From: Iodobacter violaceini
GTDB lineage: Bacteria > Pseudomonadota > Gammaproteobacteria > Burkholderiales > Chitinibacteraceae
Length of the DNA stretch: 64,000 nucleotides
Direction of reading: 5' to 3'
Assembly: GCF_011601265.1 (NCBI RefSeq)
Contig: NZ_JAAOLX010000002.1
Location: forward strand, 186,001 to 250,000
Shown: piece after piece, positions 18,470 to 28,218 of the stretch
How the letters are laid out: each line of letters opens with the position of its first letter
How positions within the stretch are numbered: position 1 is the stretch's first letter
Translations under genes and position numbers: made by a program
Notes under the pieces: generated by a model
Told to the model about the DNA's origin: nothing
The model's database searches: none
The model's input: the letters and a program-made list of their open reading frames with translations, nothing else

Positions 18470-19039
18470 ATGACTACTGCACAACAACAATTCTCCGCGT
18501 TCGCTACCGAGCAAGTTGAAGTGGCATTGCGTTTCGCACGCATTTCCATTGATTCTGCCGAACGGATCATCAAGCTGCAAGTTGAAGTTGCAAAAAACAA
18601 TTTAGAAACCAGCGCTAAAAATGCAAATGCACTGGTTGCTGTAAAAGACGCACAAGAAGCACTGACATTACGTCAAAAATTAACTGAATCATCCATTGAA
18701 CAAGCCACTAATTATTCACGCAGCCTGTACGAAATCGCTTCACAAGCACAAGCTGAAGTATCGCAATTGGTTGAAGAACGCACGACTGCTTTCAATAAAC
18801 ACGTTGTATCTGGTTTAGACCAATTCGTTAAATCAGCACCAGCAGGTACTGATGTTGCTGTTGCTGCGGTTAAATCCACATTGCAAGCCACTGCAGCTGC
18901 AGTAGACAGCCTGACAAAAGCAGCTAAGCAAGTTGCTGATTTTGCAGACGCTTCTGTAAAAGCCGCTGGCACAGCAACTGCTGATGCAGTAAAAACAGCC
19001 GCTAAGAAAACAAACGGTGCAAGTGCTGCAGCCGTTTAA
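18470..19039 (+). CDS. phaP: Phasin family protein
   Basis: Phasins coat PHA granules and control their number and size. The 189 residues form one long amphipathic, mostly helical protein: a phasin core at about 5-120 (QQQFSAFATEQVEVALRFAR, then EQATNYSRSLYEIASQAQAE) and an Ala/Lys/Val-rich tail ending KTAAKKTNGASAAAV. ATG 18470 has AAGGA nine bases upstream, so the in-frame TTG six bases earlier is not used. The codon use is unusually regular and A/T-ending compared with neighbours, which fits high expression. A strong terminator follows. Control by PhaR is likely from the divergent arrangement. Confidence 0.93.
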   Translation: MTTAQQQFSAFATEQVEVALRFARISIDSAERIIKLQVEVAKNNLETSAKNANALVAVKDAQEALTLRQKLTESSIEQATNYSRSLYEIASQAQAEVSQLVEERTTAFNKHVVSGLDQFVKSAPAGTDVAVAAVKSTLQATAAAVDSLTKAAKQVADFADASVKAAGTATADAVKTAAKKTNGASAAAV

Positions 19040-19072
19040 TTAATGAGCGGTTAAGCATTTAAATGCTGACCT

Positions 19073-19100
19073 AAAGCCACGGCGCTGCCGTGGCTTTTTT
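19073..19100 (+). terminator. Terminator after the phasin gene
   Basis: AAAGCCACGGC and GCCGTGGCTTTTTT form an 11-bp stem with a 3-nt loop and a T-run, a strong intrinsic terminator. Confidence 0.9.
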
Positions 19101-19738
19101 ATGTTCATCACCAGGGTATACAACCCCCTGATGAATCATCAGCACAAGTCATTACAGGGCATTTTGCCCTTTCTTATCAGCCCGGCAAAGCTGGTATTCC
19201 CTTATTTCTGATTCTTAAGTAATAAATTACAAAAAACTTTCTAATTATTTATTTTGATTACAAAACAATTACCACAAAGAAAGTGGGTTTTTTGCTTCAG
19301 TCAAGCCCTGCAACTGATGTATTTTTGGTTTTTTTACCAGGAATGCCACAGAGTTGATGCAGTAAATGAAAGAGCCTTATACAATCTCGCCTGATTCAGC
19401 CATGGCAGCCTCAGGTTTAGAATCTGCTGTTCAAGCCAGAACAATATGCCCATACTGAGTCAGATCAAAAGCCCCCAATGAAGCTCAAGTTTCACACACA
19501 AAGCTTAATCAACTTTTTGATCAATTCTTGTTAAAAAAAATTCCAAAATGAGCACTTAGCGCTTATATATAAATGAATCACCCGCAGCGCCTCAGAGACT
19601 CGCTGAGTAATCAGCCCGCGCATTACGCTATTTGCCCGCTGCAATATTTTTAATTCGCCATTACAAGAAACCCTAAGATCAAAAAACTGCTTTAAATACG
19701 ATCTTTTGCCCGAAGCTTCTAAAGCCGGTCTTCTCGTT
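19101..19738. other. 640-bp A/T-rich region without a recognised gene
   Basis: This is one of the longest non-coding stretches in the window. It contains a hairpin AGGGCA / TGCCCT followed by TTCTT (about 19156-19173), several T- and A-tracts, and no open frame with coding character on either strand. It could hold a small RNA or the regulatory region of the following small gene. No RNA family is recognisable by eye. Confidence 0.4.
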
Positions 19739-20050
19739 ATGGCATTATCAAAGGCACTATGTAATTTGAAAGACTTAAATCAAAAGAAAGTTCTTCCTCA
19801 CCCATCTGTACTTTTTTACAGCCCTGATGAAGTGCGACCTGAACCTGAAACCTGGCATGTTATGCGCCAGACGGATGAAACCACACTGGCCAAAAAGCTG
19901 GCCCGACAGCAGCTAAGACGCGAAGTGTGGGAAAAAATCAGAAGCCGGGCCGTACAGCTCTCGCTTGATGCAGATGATTTATATGAGTGGGTAGTAGAAC
20001 AAGCGGCACTTAAAGCACAAACCAAGCAATTTCCATGGAATGCATTTTAA
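19739..20050 (+). CDS. Small basic protein of unknown function
   Basis: The frame encodes 103 residues from ATG 19739, or 114 from TTG 19706. No ribosome binding site settles the start. The sequence is charged and helical in its second half, with a Lys/Arg-rich stretch (LAKKLARQQLRREVWEKIRS) and the ending KQFPWNAF. There is no signal peptide or membrane segment. I do not recognise the family. Regular amino-acid composition and a stop 14 bp before the convergent ABC transporter support a real gene. Confidence 0.55.
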   Translation: MALSKALCNLKDLNQKKVLPHPSVLFYSPDEVRPEPETWHVMRQTDETTLAKKLARQQLRREVWEKIRSRAVQLSLDADDLYEWVVEQAALKAQTKQFPWNAF

Positions 20051-20066
20051 GCGCCACATTATTTAA

Positions 20067-21830
20067 TTATTTATTTTCTTCATCGCCCTGCTGCAGCTGC
20101 CACATATGTGCATAATGCGCGCCCAGATCCAAAAGATCACGGTGCCGCCCCCGTTCAATGATGACGCCTTGCTCCATCACAAGGATTTCATCTGCATCGG
20201 CCACAGTAGATAATCGATGCGCCACAATTAAAGTTGTACGATTGGCTGATATTTCTTTTAATTCAGCCTGTATTGCTTTTTCTGTGCGTGAATCCAGCGC
20301 TGAAGTTGCTTCATCAAAAATTAAAATGGGTGGATTTTTAAGAATCGTGCGCGCAATAGCGACACGCTGCTTTTCTCCGCCCGATAATTTAAGACCGCGT
20401 TCCCCAACCAAGGTATCAAAACCTTCAGGCAGGGATAAAATAAAATCATAAATATGCGCCGACTTTGCAGCCTGAATCACCTCATCACGGCTGGCACCAG
20501 GCTGCCCATAGGCAATATTGTAATAAATGCTATCGTTAAACAATACCGTGTCTTGCGGCACAATTCCGATATGTGCACGTAAACTCACTTGATTCAATTG
20601 ACGTAAATCGACACCATTAATACTGATACTCCCCTGGCTCACATCATAAAAACGATACAGCAAGCGGGATAATGTCGATTTACCTGCTCCGGAGCTACCC
20701 ACTACGGCAACCGTTTTTCCTGCCGGAATATCAAAACTCACAGCATGCAATATCTTGCGGTTTGCTTCGTATGAAAAATCAACCTGATCAAAACGAATAG
20801 CAGCAGATGTGGTTGCCAGCAATTGTGCATTTTTAATATCTGTTACTTCCGCATTCTGCCCCATCAAAGTAAACATTTTCTCCATATCAGCTAAAGAATG
20901 TTTTATTTCACGATAAACAAAACCCAGAAAATTCAGTGGTGCATAAAGCTGTAATAAGAATGCATTAACTAAAACCAAATCTCCCAATGTCATTGTGCCT
21001 TTCACAACACCGTCAGCAGCCAGCCCGACCAATAAAGTAACGCCAAAAGCAATAATAATGGCCTGCCCCGCATTTAAAAATGAAAGGGACACCTGATTTT
21101 TAACTGCGGCCGTTTCCCATATTTTAAGGCTGGTATCATAACGCTCCGCTTCCCAGCGCTCATTATTAAAATATTTAACCGTTTCATAATTTAAAAGACT
21201 GTCCACCGCACGGGTATTAGCTTTTGAATCCATATCATTCATGGTGCGGCGAAAGCTCATTCGCCATTCGGTAATGCCCAGCGTAAACACAATATATAAA
21301 ACAATAGTGCCGAAAGTAATCACCGAAAACCAAATATCGTATTTTTTCAGCAAGATACCGGCGACCAATAAAATCTCGACCAGAGTAGGCAAAATATTAA
21401 ACAGGGTAAAATTCAGTAAAAATGAAATCCCCTTTGTGCCACGGTCAATATCCCGGCTCATCCCCCCGGTTTGCCGCTCCAGATGGAAACGCAAACTCAG
21501 GCGGTGCAAATGCTCAAAGACCTGCATCGCCACTTTACGAATCGCCCCCTGCGTAACCTTGGCGAAAACAGCATCGCGCATTTCACCAAAAACCGAGGCA
21601 CAGAGGCGCAGAGCGCCATAACCCAGTACAAGGCTCAGCGGCAGCACTAAAGGCCCGTGCTTTGGATCCAGCCCATCAACAATGCTCTTTAACACTAGAG
21701 GCACTGATACATTGGCAAACTTTGCCAGAATAAGCAGTGACAAGGCCAGAATCACGCGATTTTTATACTGCCAGAGATAAGGCAGCAGGGTCGATAACGT
21801 CTGCCAGTCGTTGCGGCGTGTTTGGCTCAT
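20067..21830 (-). CDS. Atm1-type ABC exporter (half transporter)
   Basis: This is an inner-membrane half transporter of 587 residues that should act as a homodimer. Six membrane helices lie in residues 1-320. The segment NYETVKYFNNERWEAERYD (about 214-232) is the signature of the Atm1/ABCB7/HMT1 family, which exports glutathione-linked sulfur or metal compounds. The nucleotide-binding domain has Walker A GSSGAGKS (378-385), the LSGGEKQRVAIAR signature, Walker B with DEATSALDS and the H-loop AHRLST. It is followed downstream by no co-directed gene, and apaG lies 76 bp upstream. A lipid A flippase (MsbA) is less likely because of the Atm1 signature. Confidence 0.9.
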   Translation of the reverse strand: MSQTRRNDWQTLSTLLPYLWQYKNRVILALSLLILAKFANVSVPLVLKSIVDGLDPKHGPLVLPLSLVLGYGALRLCASVFGEMRDAVFAKVTQGAIRKVAMQVFEHLHRLSLRFHLERQTGGMSRDIDRGTKGISFLLNFTLFNILPTLVEILLVAGILLKKYDIWFSVITFGTIVLYIVFTLGITEWRMSFRRTMNDMDSKANTRAVDSLLNYETVKYFNNERWEAERYDTSLKIWETAAVKNQVSLSFLNAGQAIIIAFGVTLLVGLAADGVVKGTMTLGDLVLVNAFLLQLYAPLNFLGFVYREIKHSLADMEKMFTLMGQNAEVTDIKNAQLLATTSAAIRFDQVDFSYEANRKILHAVSFDIPAGKTVAVVGSSGAGKSTLSRLLYRFYDVSQGSISINGVDLRQLNQVSLRAHIGIVPQDTVLFNDSIYYNIAYGQPGASRDEVIQAAKSAHIYDFILSLPEGFDTLVGERGLKLSGGEKQRVAIARTILKNPPILIFDEATSALDSRTEKAIQAELKEISANRTTLIVAHRLSTVADADEILVMEQGVIIERGRHRDLLDLGAHYAHMWQLQQGDEENK

Positions 21831-21851
21831 AAAAATCCAAAATTAATTGAA

Positions 21852-21879
21852 CAAAAAAAGGGCGTTAATCAACGCCCTG
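21852..21879 (-). terminator. Terminator after apaG
   Basis: On the minus strand AGGGCGTT / AACGCCCT (plus 21859-21866 and 21871-21878) forms an 8-bp stem with a 4-nt loop and is followed by seven T. It separates apaG from the ABC transporter gene. Confidence 0.85.
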
Positions 21880-21906
21880 CTTTACGCTTACAGCAAATTC
21901 AGACTA

Positions 21907-22290
21907 TCAGTGCAAGATACGCGGCATTGCCAAAACAAACGAGGGAATTTCTGCATCAAACTGGCTGCCATCAGCAGCTTGCATCCGGTAGTTTCCTTGC
22001 ATAGAGCCAACAGGCGTTGCAATGCTGGCGCTGCTCATATATTCAAAATGCTGACCAGGCTCTAACACGGGCTGCTCGCCAACGACACCATCACCTTGTA
22101 CTTCCTGCACACGATCTTCCATATCCCGGATCACCCAGTGCCTGCTCAAAAGCTGAGCCGCTGCCGTGCCGGTATTGGTGATGGTGATACGGTAAGCAAA
22201 CGCATAGCGATCAGCTACTTCATCAGATTGCTCTGGCAGATAAAAGGCTTCGGCGTGAACAAGCACGCTATAAACAGGGGAGTCACTCAT
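21907..22290 (-). CDS. apaG: ApaG protein
   Basis: The 127-residue protein is a single fibronectin-III-like ApaG domain. Typical blocks are YAFAYRITITNTG, RHWVIRD, VVGEQPVLEPGQHFEYMS and GSMQGNYRM. ApaG is widespread next to folate, ribosome-maturation or carbon-phosphate genes and is linked to Co2+/Mg2+ effects, but its biochemical role is unsettled. Here it is divergent to rpe, with a 108-bp gap that holds both promoters. Length (E. coli 125) and motifs agree. Confidence 0.94.
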   Translation of the reverse strand: MSDSPVYSVLVHAEAFYLPEQSDEVADRYAFAYRITITNTGTAAAQLLSRHWVIRDMEDRVQEVQGDGVVGEQPVLEPGQHFEYMSSASIATPVGSMQGNYRMQAADGSQFDAEIPSFVLAMPRILH

Positions 22291-22398
22291 TCTTTGCGGT
22301 TCTTTTGGTCATTGATGGAGACAATATTACCAAGCCAGAGGCTATAGAGGTAAGGTATCCGTTAAAATGAGTCATAAACCCTGACCCCGGAGGCTGTT

Positions 22399-23082
22399 GT
22401 GTCAAATTTTCGTATTGCACCAAGCATTCTTGCCGCTGACTTTGCCCGTTTGGGCGAAGAAGTTAAAAACGTCATTGCCGCTGGCGCAGACATCATTCAT
22501 TTTGATGTAATGGATAACCATTATGTGCCCAATCTCACCATGGGCCCGATGTTTTGTGAGGCCATCCGCCCTTATACCACCGCACCAATTGATGTGCATT
22601 TAATGGTCAAGCCGGTAGATCGCATCATCCCCGATTTTGCAAAGGCCGGTGCCAACATCATTACCTTTCACCCTGAAGCATCTGAGCATATTGACCGCTC
22701 CCTCGGGCTGATTAAAGAGCATGGCTGTAAAGCTGGCCTCGTGTTTAATCCTGCCACACCTCTACATTATTTAGATTATGTCATGGATAAAATCGACATG
22801 ATTTTGCTGATGTCGGTAAACCCGGGCTACGGCGGGCAAAGTTTTATTCCCGGCGTATTAGCAAAAGCCAAAGAGGCACGTACCCGTATTGATGCTTATA
22901 CAGCACGTACAGGTCGTGAAATCTGGCTGGAAATTGATGGTGGCGTCAACGCGGGCAATATCGCTGAAATTGCTGCGGCCGGTGTAGACACCTTTGTGGC
23001 GGGCTCAGCCATTTTTGGCAAACCAGACTACAAAACAGTAATTGATCAGATGCGCCTTGAGCTGACCAGGGTTAAGGCATGA
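22399..23082 (+). CDS. rpe: Ribulose-phosphate 3-epimerase
   Basis: Rpe interconverts ribulose 5-phosphate and xylulose 5-phosphate in the pentose phosphate pathway. The 227-residue TIM barrel shows [16 protein letters not shown] at the start, the metal-binding [13 protein letters not shown] and DVHLMV segments, [12 protein letters not shown] with the phosphate-binding loop, and EIDGGVN. Translation starts at GTG 22399 after a strong GGAGG. The stop overlaps the ATG of the ArsC-like gene by 4 nt. Confidence 0.96.
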   Translation: MSNFRIAPSILAADFARLGEEVKNVIAAGADIIHFDVMDNHYVPNLTMGPMFCEAIRPYTTAPIDVHLMVKPVDRIIPDFAKAGANIITFHPEASEHIDRSLGLIKEHGCKAGLVFNPATPLHYLDYVMDKIDMILLMSVNPGYGGQSFIPGVLAKAKEARTRIDAYTARTGREIWLEIDGGVNAGNIAEIAAAGVDTFVAGSAIFGKPDYKTVIDQMRLELTRVKA

Positions 23083-23429
23083 AGCTGCTGCATAACCCAC
23101 GCTGCTCTAAAAGCCGCGAAGCCCTTGCGGCGCTTACAACCAGAGGCCTGTCGCCAGAAATCATTAATTACCTTACTCAACCACTTAATGAAGCGGCCAT
23201 TCGCACCCTGATCGCTCAGCTGGGCATTGCGCCCCTGGCGCTCGTGCGCACTAAAGAAGCACTATGGCAGGAGCAATTTGCCCAAGCCGCTTTAGACGAC
23301 GATGCCATCATTGCCGCTTTAACAGCGCACCCCAGGCTGATTGAGCGTCCGATTTTGATTTACCAAAATCGCGCCGCCATTGGCAGGCCGCTTGAAAATA
23401 TTTTCACCTTACTGGATACACCCGCATGA
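23079..23429 (+). CDS. arsC: Arsenate reductase (glutaredoxin-dependent), ArsC/YfgD type
   Basis: This 116-residue ArsC-family protein has the thioredoxin-like [11 protein letters not shown] motif with active-site C9 and the RTKEALW and [15 protein letters not shown] blocks that carry the family arginines. ArsC-type proteins reduce arsenate with glutaredoxin, although many YfgD-like members have no known link to arsenic. No ars operon genes are nearby; the gene is sandwiched between rpe and gph with 4-nt overlaps on both sides, so it is expressed with central carbon metabolism. Confidence 0.88.
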   Translation: MKLLHNPRCSKSREALAALTTRGLSPEIINYLTQPLNEAAIRTLIAQLGIAPLALVRTKEALWQEQFAQAALDDDAIIAALTAHPRLIERPILIYQNRAAIGRPLENIFTLLDTPA

Positions 23430-24094
23430 GTATCAAAGCCTTTGCTTTTGATTTAGATGGCACCCTTGCCGATTCAATCCCTGATTTAGCCCATGCAGCC
23501 AATGCTGCCCGCCGTGATGCAGGCCTTGCCCAGCTTGAAGAAGCGCTGATTGAAAGCTTTGTAGGCGATGGCACCGAAAGCCTGGTTGCCCGCGCAATGG
23601 CCGCTGATATGGCCGCCAGCTTTACCGGCACAGCGGCACAGACAGAAGCGCTTGGCCGCTTTGATCAGCATTACCTTGAAGGCCTTACGCTTAAAACCAA
23701 GCTTTATCATGGCGTCGCCATTACGCTGAATGAATTGCATGATTGCGGCTATCGTCTGGCTATTGTCACCAATAAGCCAGAACGCTTTACCCTGCCACTG
23801 TTAAAAGAACTGGGTATTGGCAATGTATTTGATGTGATTGTCAGTGGCGATACACTGCCAAGCCGCAAACCCAATGCTGAGCCATTGCATTATGTAATGG
23901 AAAAGCTGGCCGTAAGCGCGGATGAGTTGCTGATGGTGGGCGATTCAAAGAACGATATTCTTGCGGCCCGCGCAGCAGGCTGTAAAGTGGCCCATGTAAG
24001 CTATGGCTACGGCGCAGCAGAAAGCACCCCCGAAGCAGATGTCACACTGGCACGCTTTGAGGAGCTGATGAACTGGCTGGAAGCTCAGGATTAA
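23426..24094 (+). CDS. gph: Phosphoglycolate phosphatase
   Basis: Gph removes the phosphate from 2-phosphoglycolate arising from DNA repair and oxygenase reactions. The 222-residue HAD hydrolase has motif I FDLDGTLADS (residues 8-17) with the nucleophilic aspartate, motif II in IVTNKP, motif III SRKPNAEPL, and motif IV MVGDSKNDILAARAAG. The rpe-gph linkage is common in proteobacteria and supports Gph over a generic HAD enzyme. A bidirectional terminator follows. Confidence 0.92.
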   Translation: MSIKAFAFDLDGTLADSIPDLAHAANAARRDAGLAQLEEALIESFVGDGTESLVARAMAADMAASFTGTAAQTEALGRFDQHYLEGLTLKTKLYHGVAITLNELHDCGYRLAIVTNKPERFTLPLLKELGIGNVFDVIVSGDTLPSRKPNAEPLHYVMEKLAVSADELLMVGDSKNDILAARAAGCKVAHVSYGYGAAESTPEADVTLARFEELMNWLEAQD

Positions 24095-24112
24095 ACCCGT
24101 TCGCAGCCAATA

Positions 24113-24146
24113 AAAAACCCGCAGCTTTTTAAGCAGCGGGTTTTTT
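24113..24146. terminator. Bidirectional terminator between gph and folA
   Basis: AAAAAACCCGC and GCGGGTTTTTT flank a loop that itself can pair (GCTT/AAGC). With T-runs on both strands it can end gph and the convergent thyA-folA transcript. Confidence 0.9.
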
Positions 24147-24159
24147 ATTGGGCAGAAAA

Positions 24160-24645
24160 TCAGATCCGCCGGTATTCAACATAAGCGAATTCAATCCCGC
24201 TGGCGCTTAGCTGAGGTGCTCTTGCCGCCTCCTGCCATTCAGCGCGGTCAAATGCCGGGAAATAAGCGTCACCTGCCGGGCTTAAACCTACCTCAGTTAA
24301 ATAAAGCGTATTCACTAAAGGAAGCGACCGGGTGTAGATTTCGCCACCTCCAATAATAAATAACTTTTCAAGGCCCGCCTTAGCCGCAGCATCTAATGCC
24401 GCTTCTACACTTAAAAACGCTGTTGCACCTGCTGCATGCCAGTCAGCATTGCGCGTAATCACCCAATGCGGGCGGCCCGGCAATAAACCCGGTAAGGATT
24501 CAAAAGTTTTGCGCCCCATCAGCATGGGCGAGCCCATGGTAAGGGCTTTAAAGTTTTTTAAATCTTCAGGCAAAGACCAAGGCAAGCGGTTTTCTATGCC
24601 GATCACGCCGTTTTGCCCGACGGCCGCAATAATTGCAATATCCAT
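24160..24645 (-). CDS. folA: Dihydrofolate reductase
   Basis: FolA reduces dihydrofolate with NADPH and is the target of trimethoprim. The 161 residues begin IAIIAAVGQNGVIG, followed by NRLPWSLPEDLKNFK with the catalytic acidic residue, MGRKTFESLP, and the NADPH-binding FIIGGGEIYT. The length agrees with the family (159 in E. coli). It lies 11 bp after thyA, whose reaction produces its substrate, so the two are an operon. No feature suggests trimethoprim resistance that I can judge by eye. Confidence 0.96.
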   Translation of the reverse strand: MDIAIIAAVGQNGVIGIENRLPWSLPEDLKNFKALTMGSPMLMGRKTFESLPGLLPGRPHWVITRNADWHAAGATAFLSVEAALDAAAKAGLEKLFIIGGGEIYTRSLPLVNTLYLTEVGLSPAGDAYFPAFDRAEWQEAARAPQLSASGIEFAYVEYRRI

Positions 24646-24656
24646 TTTGTATCCCG

Positions 24657-25478
24657 TTAAACCGCAATCGGCGCTTTAATCCCCGGATAAGGGTCGTACG
24701 CTTCCAGGGTAAAGTCTTCATACTCAAAATCAAAAATATCTTTTTTAAGCGGATTAAGCTTTAGCACCGGCAGAGCACGTGGCGAGCGGGATAATTGCTC
24801 GTGCACCTGATCGAGGTGATTGCTGTAAATGTGGCAATCACCCCCTGTCCAGACAAAATCGCCCAATTGCAAATCGCAAACCTGAGCCAGCATCATCACC
24901 AGCATGGCGTAAGAAGCAATATTAAAAGGCACCCCCAGGAAGATATCCGCGCTGCGCTGATAAAGCTGGCAGGAAAGCTTGCCACGCTGATCAGCATCGC
25001 CAGCTGCTGCCGGAGCTACATAAAACTGAAAGAACGCATGGCAAGGCGGCAGAGCCATATTTTCGATTTCACCCACATTCCATGCCGAAACAATAATGCG
25101 CCGGGAATCAGGGTTGTTTTTTAACTGCTGAACCACCTGGCTGATCTGATCAATATGGTGGCCATCCTTCGTTGGCCAGCTGCGCCATTGCGAGCCATAG
25201 ACAGGGCCCAGCTCGCCATCAGCAGCTGCCCACTCGTTCCAGATTTTAACCCCCCGCTCCTGCAGCCACTTCACATTGGTTTCGCCACGCAAAAACCACA
25301 GCAGCTCGTAAGCAATCGATTTCAGATGTGTTTTCTTAGTAGTGACCAAAGGAAAACCATCGGCCAGATTAAAACGCATCTGATGCCCGAACACGCTGAG
25401 CGTGCCCGTGCCAGTACGGTCTTCTTTCCTGACTCCGTGGTCTAAAACATGCTGAAGAAGATCAAGATATTGACGCAT
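24657..25478 (-). CDS. thyA: Thymidylate synthase
   Basis: ThyA methylates dUMP to dTMP using methylene-tetrahydrofolate. From ATG 25478 the protein has 273 residues, beginning [15 protein letters not shown]. The catalytic C146 lies in [13 protein letters not shown], and [16 protein letters not shown] and [12 protein letters not shown] are the substrate motifs. Compared with E. coli ThyA (264) there is a short insertion after FQFYV ([11 protein letters not shown]), a surface loop. The open frame extends 40 codons upstream, but that part is not conserved and lacks a start signal. It heads the thyA-folA operon. Confidence 0.96.
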   Translation of the reverse strand: MRQYLDLLQHVLDHGVRKEDRTGTGTLSVFGHQMRFNLADGFPLVTTKKTHLKSIAYELLWFLRGETNVKWLQERGVKIWNEWAAADGELGPVYGSQWRSWPTKDGHHIDQISQVVQQLKNNPDSRRIIVSAWNVGEIENMALPPCHAFFQFYVAPAAAGDADQRGKLSCQLYQRSADIFLGVPFNIASYAMLVMMLAQVCDLQLGDFVWTGGDCHIYSNHLDQVHEQLSRSPRALPVLKLNPLKKDIFDFEYEDFTLEAYDPYPGIKAPIAV

Positions 25479-25524
25479 AAGAGGGAACCAGAATGATTTT
25501 AAACAGGGAGCGAAGTTTATCAGA

Positions 25525-27579
25525 TCAGCGCGCCAAAGGCAGTTCCACAACAAAGGTTGCCCCGCTGCCAAACTGGCTTTGGCAATAAACACGGCCATGC
25601 ATCACTTCCACCAGGCGCTTTACAATCGACAAACCAAGGCCGGTTGTGTGCTCCCCTCCGGTTGGAAGCGCAGAAAGCCGGCTGAATTTCAAAAACAATT
25701 TTGGAATTTCATGTGGCGCAACACCCGGGCCCTGATCGGCCACAAGCACACGAACAAACTGACCATCAAGCTGGCTGCTTAAATGAATGGTACTTCCCTG
25801 AGGCGCATATTTAGAGGCATTAGAAAGCAAATTATCCAGCACCTGCCATAATGCCTGCCGGTCTGCCAGCACAGGATATTCCCCCAAGCCCAGAACGCAA
25901 TTTTGCTGTTTGATTGCCAGCCGCTCTTCCCAGCTTGACAATAATTCGGTTAATAACTGGCGTAAACAAAGCGGCTCGATATTCACTTGAACCGAGCCAC
26001 TTTCCAAAGCTTCATGATCAAGCAGATTACTTAAAATACATTGGGTGCGATCAGCCAGCAAACCAATACCGGATAATCTGTCAAGGATTTTTTCTTTGGA
26101 CCATTCATTTAAGCGTAAAGCAATCAGCTGGGCCATACCCTGAATACTGGCTACAGGGTTTTTTAAATCATGGGCGGCAATAGCGAGTAATTCATTTTTT
26201 TCTGTATTTAAATGAGTTAATGAATCATTCAGCACTTCTAATTGCTGATTCCGCGTTGCAAGCTCAGCCGTTCTTTCTTCAACCAGTGTTTCCAAATGCT
26301 GCCTGTGCAGGCTGACAGTTTGCGACATTTCTGCAAAATTGCGGGCCAGATCACCCAATTCATCATCACGCTCTAAATCCAGCTCCTCGCTTGATTTTCC
26401 TGCTGCAGCGGCATGAATTGCATTTTTTAAACGCTTTAAAGGCAGAGCAACATCTTTCTTTAATACCCATGCCATTAAAGCCAGCTCTAGTAAAAGAGCC
26501 AGCATACCCAGAAAAAGAACCACACTCGTGGTTTTTGCTGCTTTTTCCTGCAATAGTTTTTTAGGGTAAACAGTCACAAACAACCAGTTTGCACCCTCAA
26601 TCGGCGCCACTCCCAGCCAGTTCAGGCCATCCGGTGTTTCTACAAAACGTTCCCCCTGCCTGGCACTGAGCGTAGCCTCAAAAATACCTTTTAATACGGG
26701 ATCCTGCTGAACAGTATAACGACCTTTACTGGCATGGATTTTATCCATTTTATCAGGATGGGCAATTAATAAACCCTGGCGGGTCATCGTAATATTATAT
26801 GTACCCGGAATATTTATTTTATTATTACGATCAATTAACTGATCCAATAAAACATCCTGGCCTATTCCGCCAATATATCGCCCCAGATAATCAAGCGGCG
26901 TAACCACGGACACCATCCAGCGCAGGGCCTGCCGGTCAAAATAAATACCCGTCCAGAAGGTTTTTCTTTCAGGATTCATTGCGGGTGTAGCACCCAGCTC
27001 CGTATCAAGATCAATTGAAAAATCAGCGACTGATCCATTACGGGCGTAATTTAAATCCGGCAGATACATTAAACTGCCATTAGAAACATTTAAATCAATA
27101 AAGGTATCGTAATAGCGATTTCTAAATGCTGGCCCATATTGTGATAAAACATCATAAGCCAATAAAACTTGCTGCATAAAAGCAGGGGTTTGCCTGGCAT
27201 CAGGCAATATAGCGATCGTGGCTTTGCGCTCAAAATCGTCTTTTTGTACCTTAACCCTCCACATTCCATCCTTATCCTGAGCAATCAGCGAATGAAAAGC
27301 CGGGCGGGGATCTTCGCTGCCCAGCAACACATAGCGGCGCAAAAACTCATCCCGAACAATTTTCGTGTTCGCCTCGGCCTGAATAAATAGTTCGCTTTCC
27401 AGCTGGCTGCGGGCAGTGATGTACTGGGAAAGATTGGAGAGGGCTTCTTCCTGGAAATTAACGTAACTCCAGTAATAACTCAATGCAGAAAGCAGCACGC
27501 CTGCGACGGCAATACGCATGACCATATTGCGAAAAACGCGGCGAAAAAGACTATCACGGGATTGACGTAAGGTATCCAT
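25525..27579 (-). CDS. Membrane sensor histidine kinase with dCache-like periplasmic domain
   Basis: The 684-residue protein begins at ATG 27579. A first membrane helix (about 20-40) is followed by a large periplasmic region (41-350) that has the double-Cache look ([22 protein letters not shown], then [15 protein letters not shown] and [19 protein letters not shown]), usually a small-molecule sensor. A second helix (352-374), HAMP and coiled coil (375-460) lead to the HisKA box with H470 in [10 protein letters not shown], and an HATPase domain with [18 protein letters not shown] and [12 protein letters not shown]. No response regulator gene is next to it, so it is an orphan whose partner is elsewhere. 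The ligand is unknown. Confidence 0.88.
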   Translation of the reverse strand: MDTLRQSRDSLFRRVFRNMVMRIAVAGVLLSALSYYWSYVNFQEEALSNLSQYITARSQLESELFIQAEANTKIVRDEFLRRYVLLGSEDPRPAFHSLIAQDKDGMWRVKVQKDDFERKATIAILPDARQTPAFMQQVLLAYDVLSQYGPAFRNRYYDTFIDLNVSNGSLMYLPDLNYARNGSVADFSIDLDTELGATPAMNPERKTFWTGIYFDRQALRWMVSVVTPLDYLGRYIGGIGQDVLLDQLIDRNNKINIPGTYNITMTRQGLLIAHPDKMDKIHASKGRYTVQQDPVLKGIFEATLSARQGERFVETPDGLNWLGVAPIEGANWLFVTVYPKKLLQEKAAKTTSVVLFLGMLALLLELALMAWVLKKDVALPLKRLKNAIHAAAAGKSSEELDLERDDELGDLARNFAEMSQTVSLHRQHLETLVEERTAELATRNQQLEVLNDSLTHLNTEKNELLAIAAHDLKNPVASIQGMAQLIALRLNEWSKEKILDRLSGIGLLADRTQCILSNLLDHEALESGSVQVNIEPLCLRQLLTELLSSWEERLAIKQQNCVLGLGEYPVLADRQALWQVLDNLLSNASKYAPQGSTIHLSSQLDGQFVRVLVADQGPGVAPHEIPKLFLKFSRLSALPTGGEHTTGLGLSIVKRLVEVMHGRVYCQSQFGSGATFVVELPLAR

Positions 27580-27635
27580 AGTAAACAAGATACCGCAAGC
27601 AGATGAATGTGCAAAGTACCAATTCAGCGACTTAC

Positions 27636-28208
27636 TTAAAAGCTGGATTGCTCGGTTTCTAAAGCCTGATAAACAACGTCAGTAATTTCAAGCTCTTCTA
27701 TACCGGCAGGAGTGCGCAAGACCACCACGTCCCCTTCTCTGGCCTTAATCAGCGCCCGGGCCACTGGCGATGTCCAGCTGATGTAATGGCGTTTCATATC
27801 GGTTTCATCGACACCGACGATAGAAACAGTTTCGCTGCGGCCATCTTCGCGTAAGTAAGTCACTGTTGCACTAAAGAAAATTTGATCCGTGGCTTCGCGT
27901 AATTCCGGATCAATTACTTCAGCCAATTCAAGGCGTTTAGTCAAAAAACGAATGCGCCGGTCGATCTCGCGCAAACGTCTTTTGCCATAAATATAATCAC
28001 CATTTTCTGAGCGATCGCCATTGGAGGCCGCCCAGTTAATGAGTTGCGTCAGTTCGGGGCGCTCTTTTTGCACCAGTTGGGCGAATTCTGCCTTCATTTT
28101 CCGCCAGCCGCCCGGAGTCATATAATTTTTACTTCCTGCCGGAACACGCAGCTCAGCAGGAATTTCATCATCATCGGCTTCAGATTCACGAACAAACGCT
28201 TTACTCAT
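27636..28208 (-). CDS. greB: Transcription elongation factor GreB
   Basis: GreB rescues backtracked RNA polymerase by stimulating transcript cleavage through its coiled coil in the secondary channel. The 190 residues carry an N-terminal extension, the coiled-coil domain with the acidic tip in NGDRSENGDYIYGKRRLREIDRR, and a C-terminal FKBP-like domain (SIVGVDETDMKRHYISWTSPVARALI). YIYGKRRLREID is specific for GreB over GreA. It is 10 bp downstream of rluB on the same strand, so the two may be co-transcribed. Confidence 0.95.
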   Translation of the reverse strand: MSKAFVRESEADDDEIPAELRVPAGSKNYMTPGGWRKMKAEFAQLVQKERPELTQLINWAASNGDRSENGDYIYGKRRLREIDRRIRFLTKRLELAEVIDPELREATDQIFFSATVTYLREDGRSETVSIVGVDETDMKRHYISWTSPVARALIKAREGDVVVLRTPAGIEELEITDVVYQALETEQSSF

Positions 28209-28218
28209 TACTTACAAC

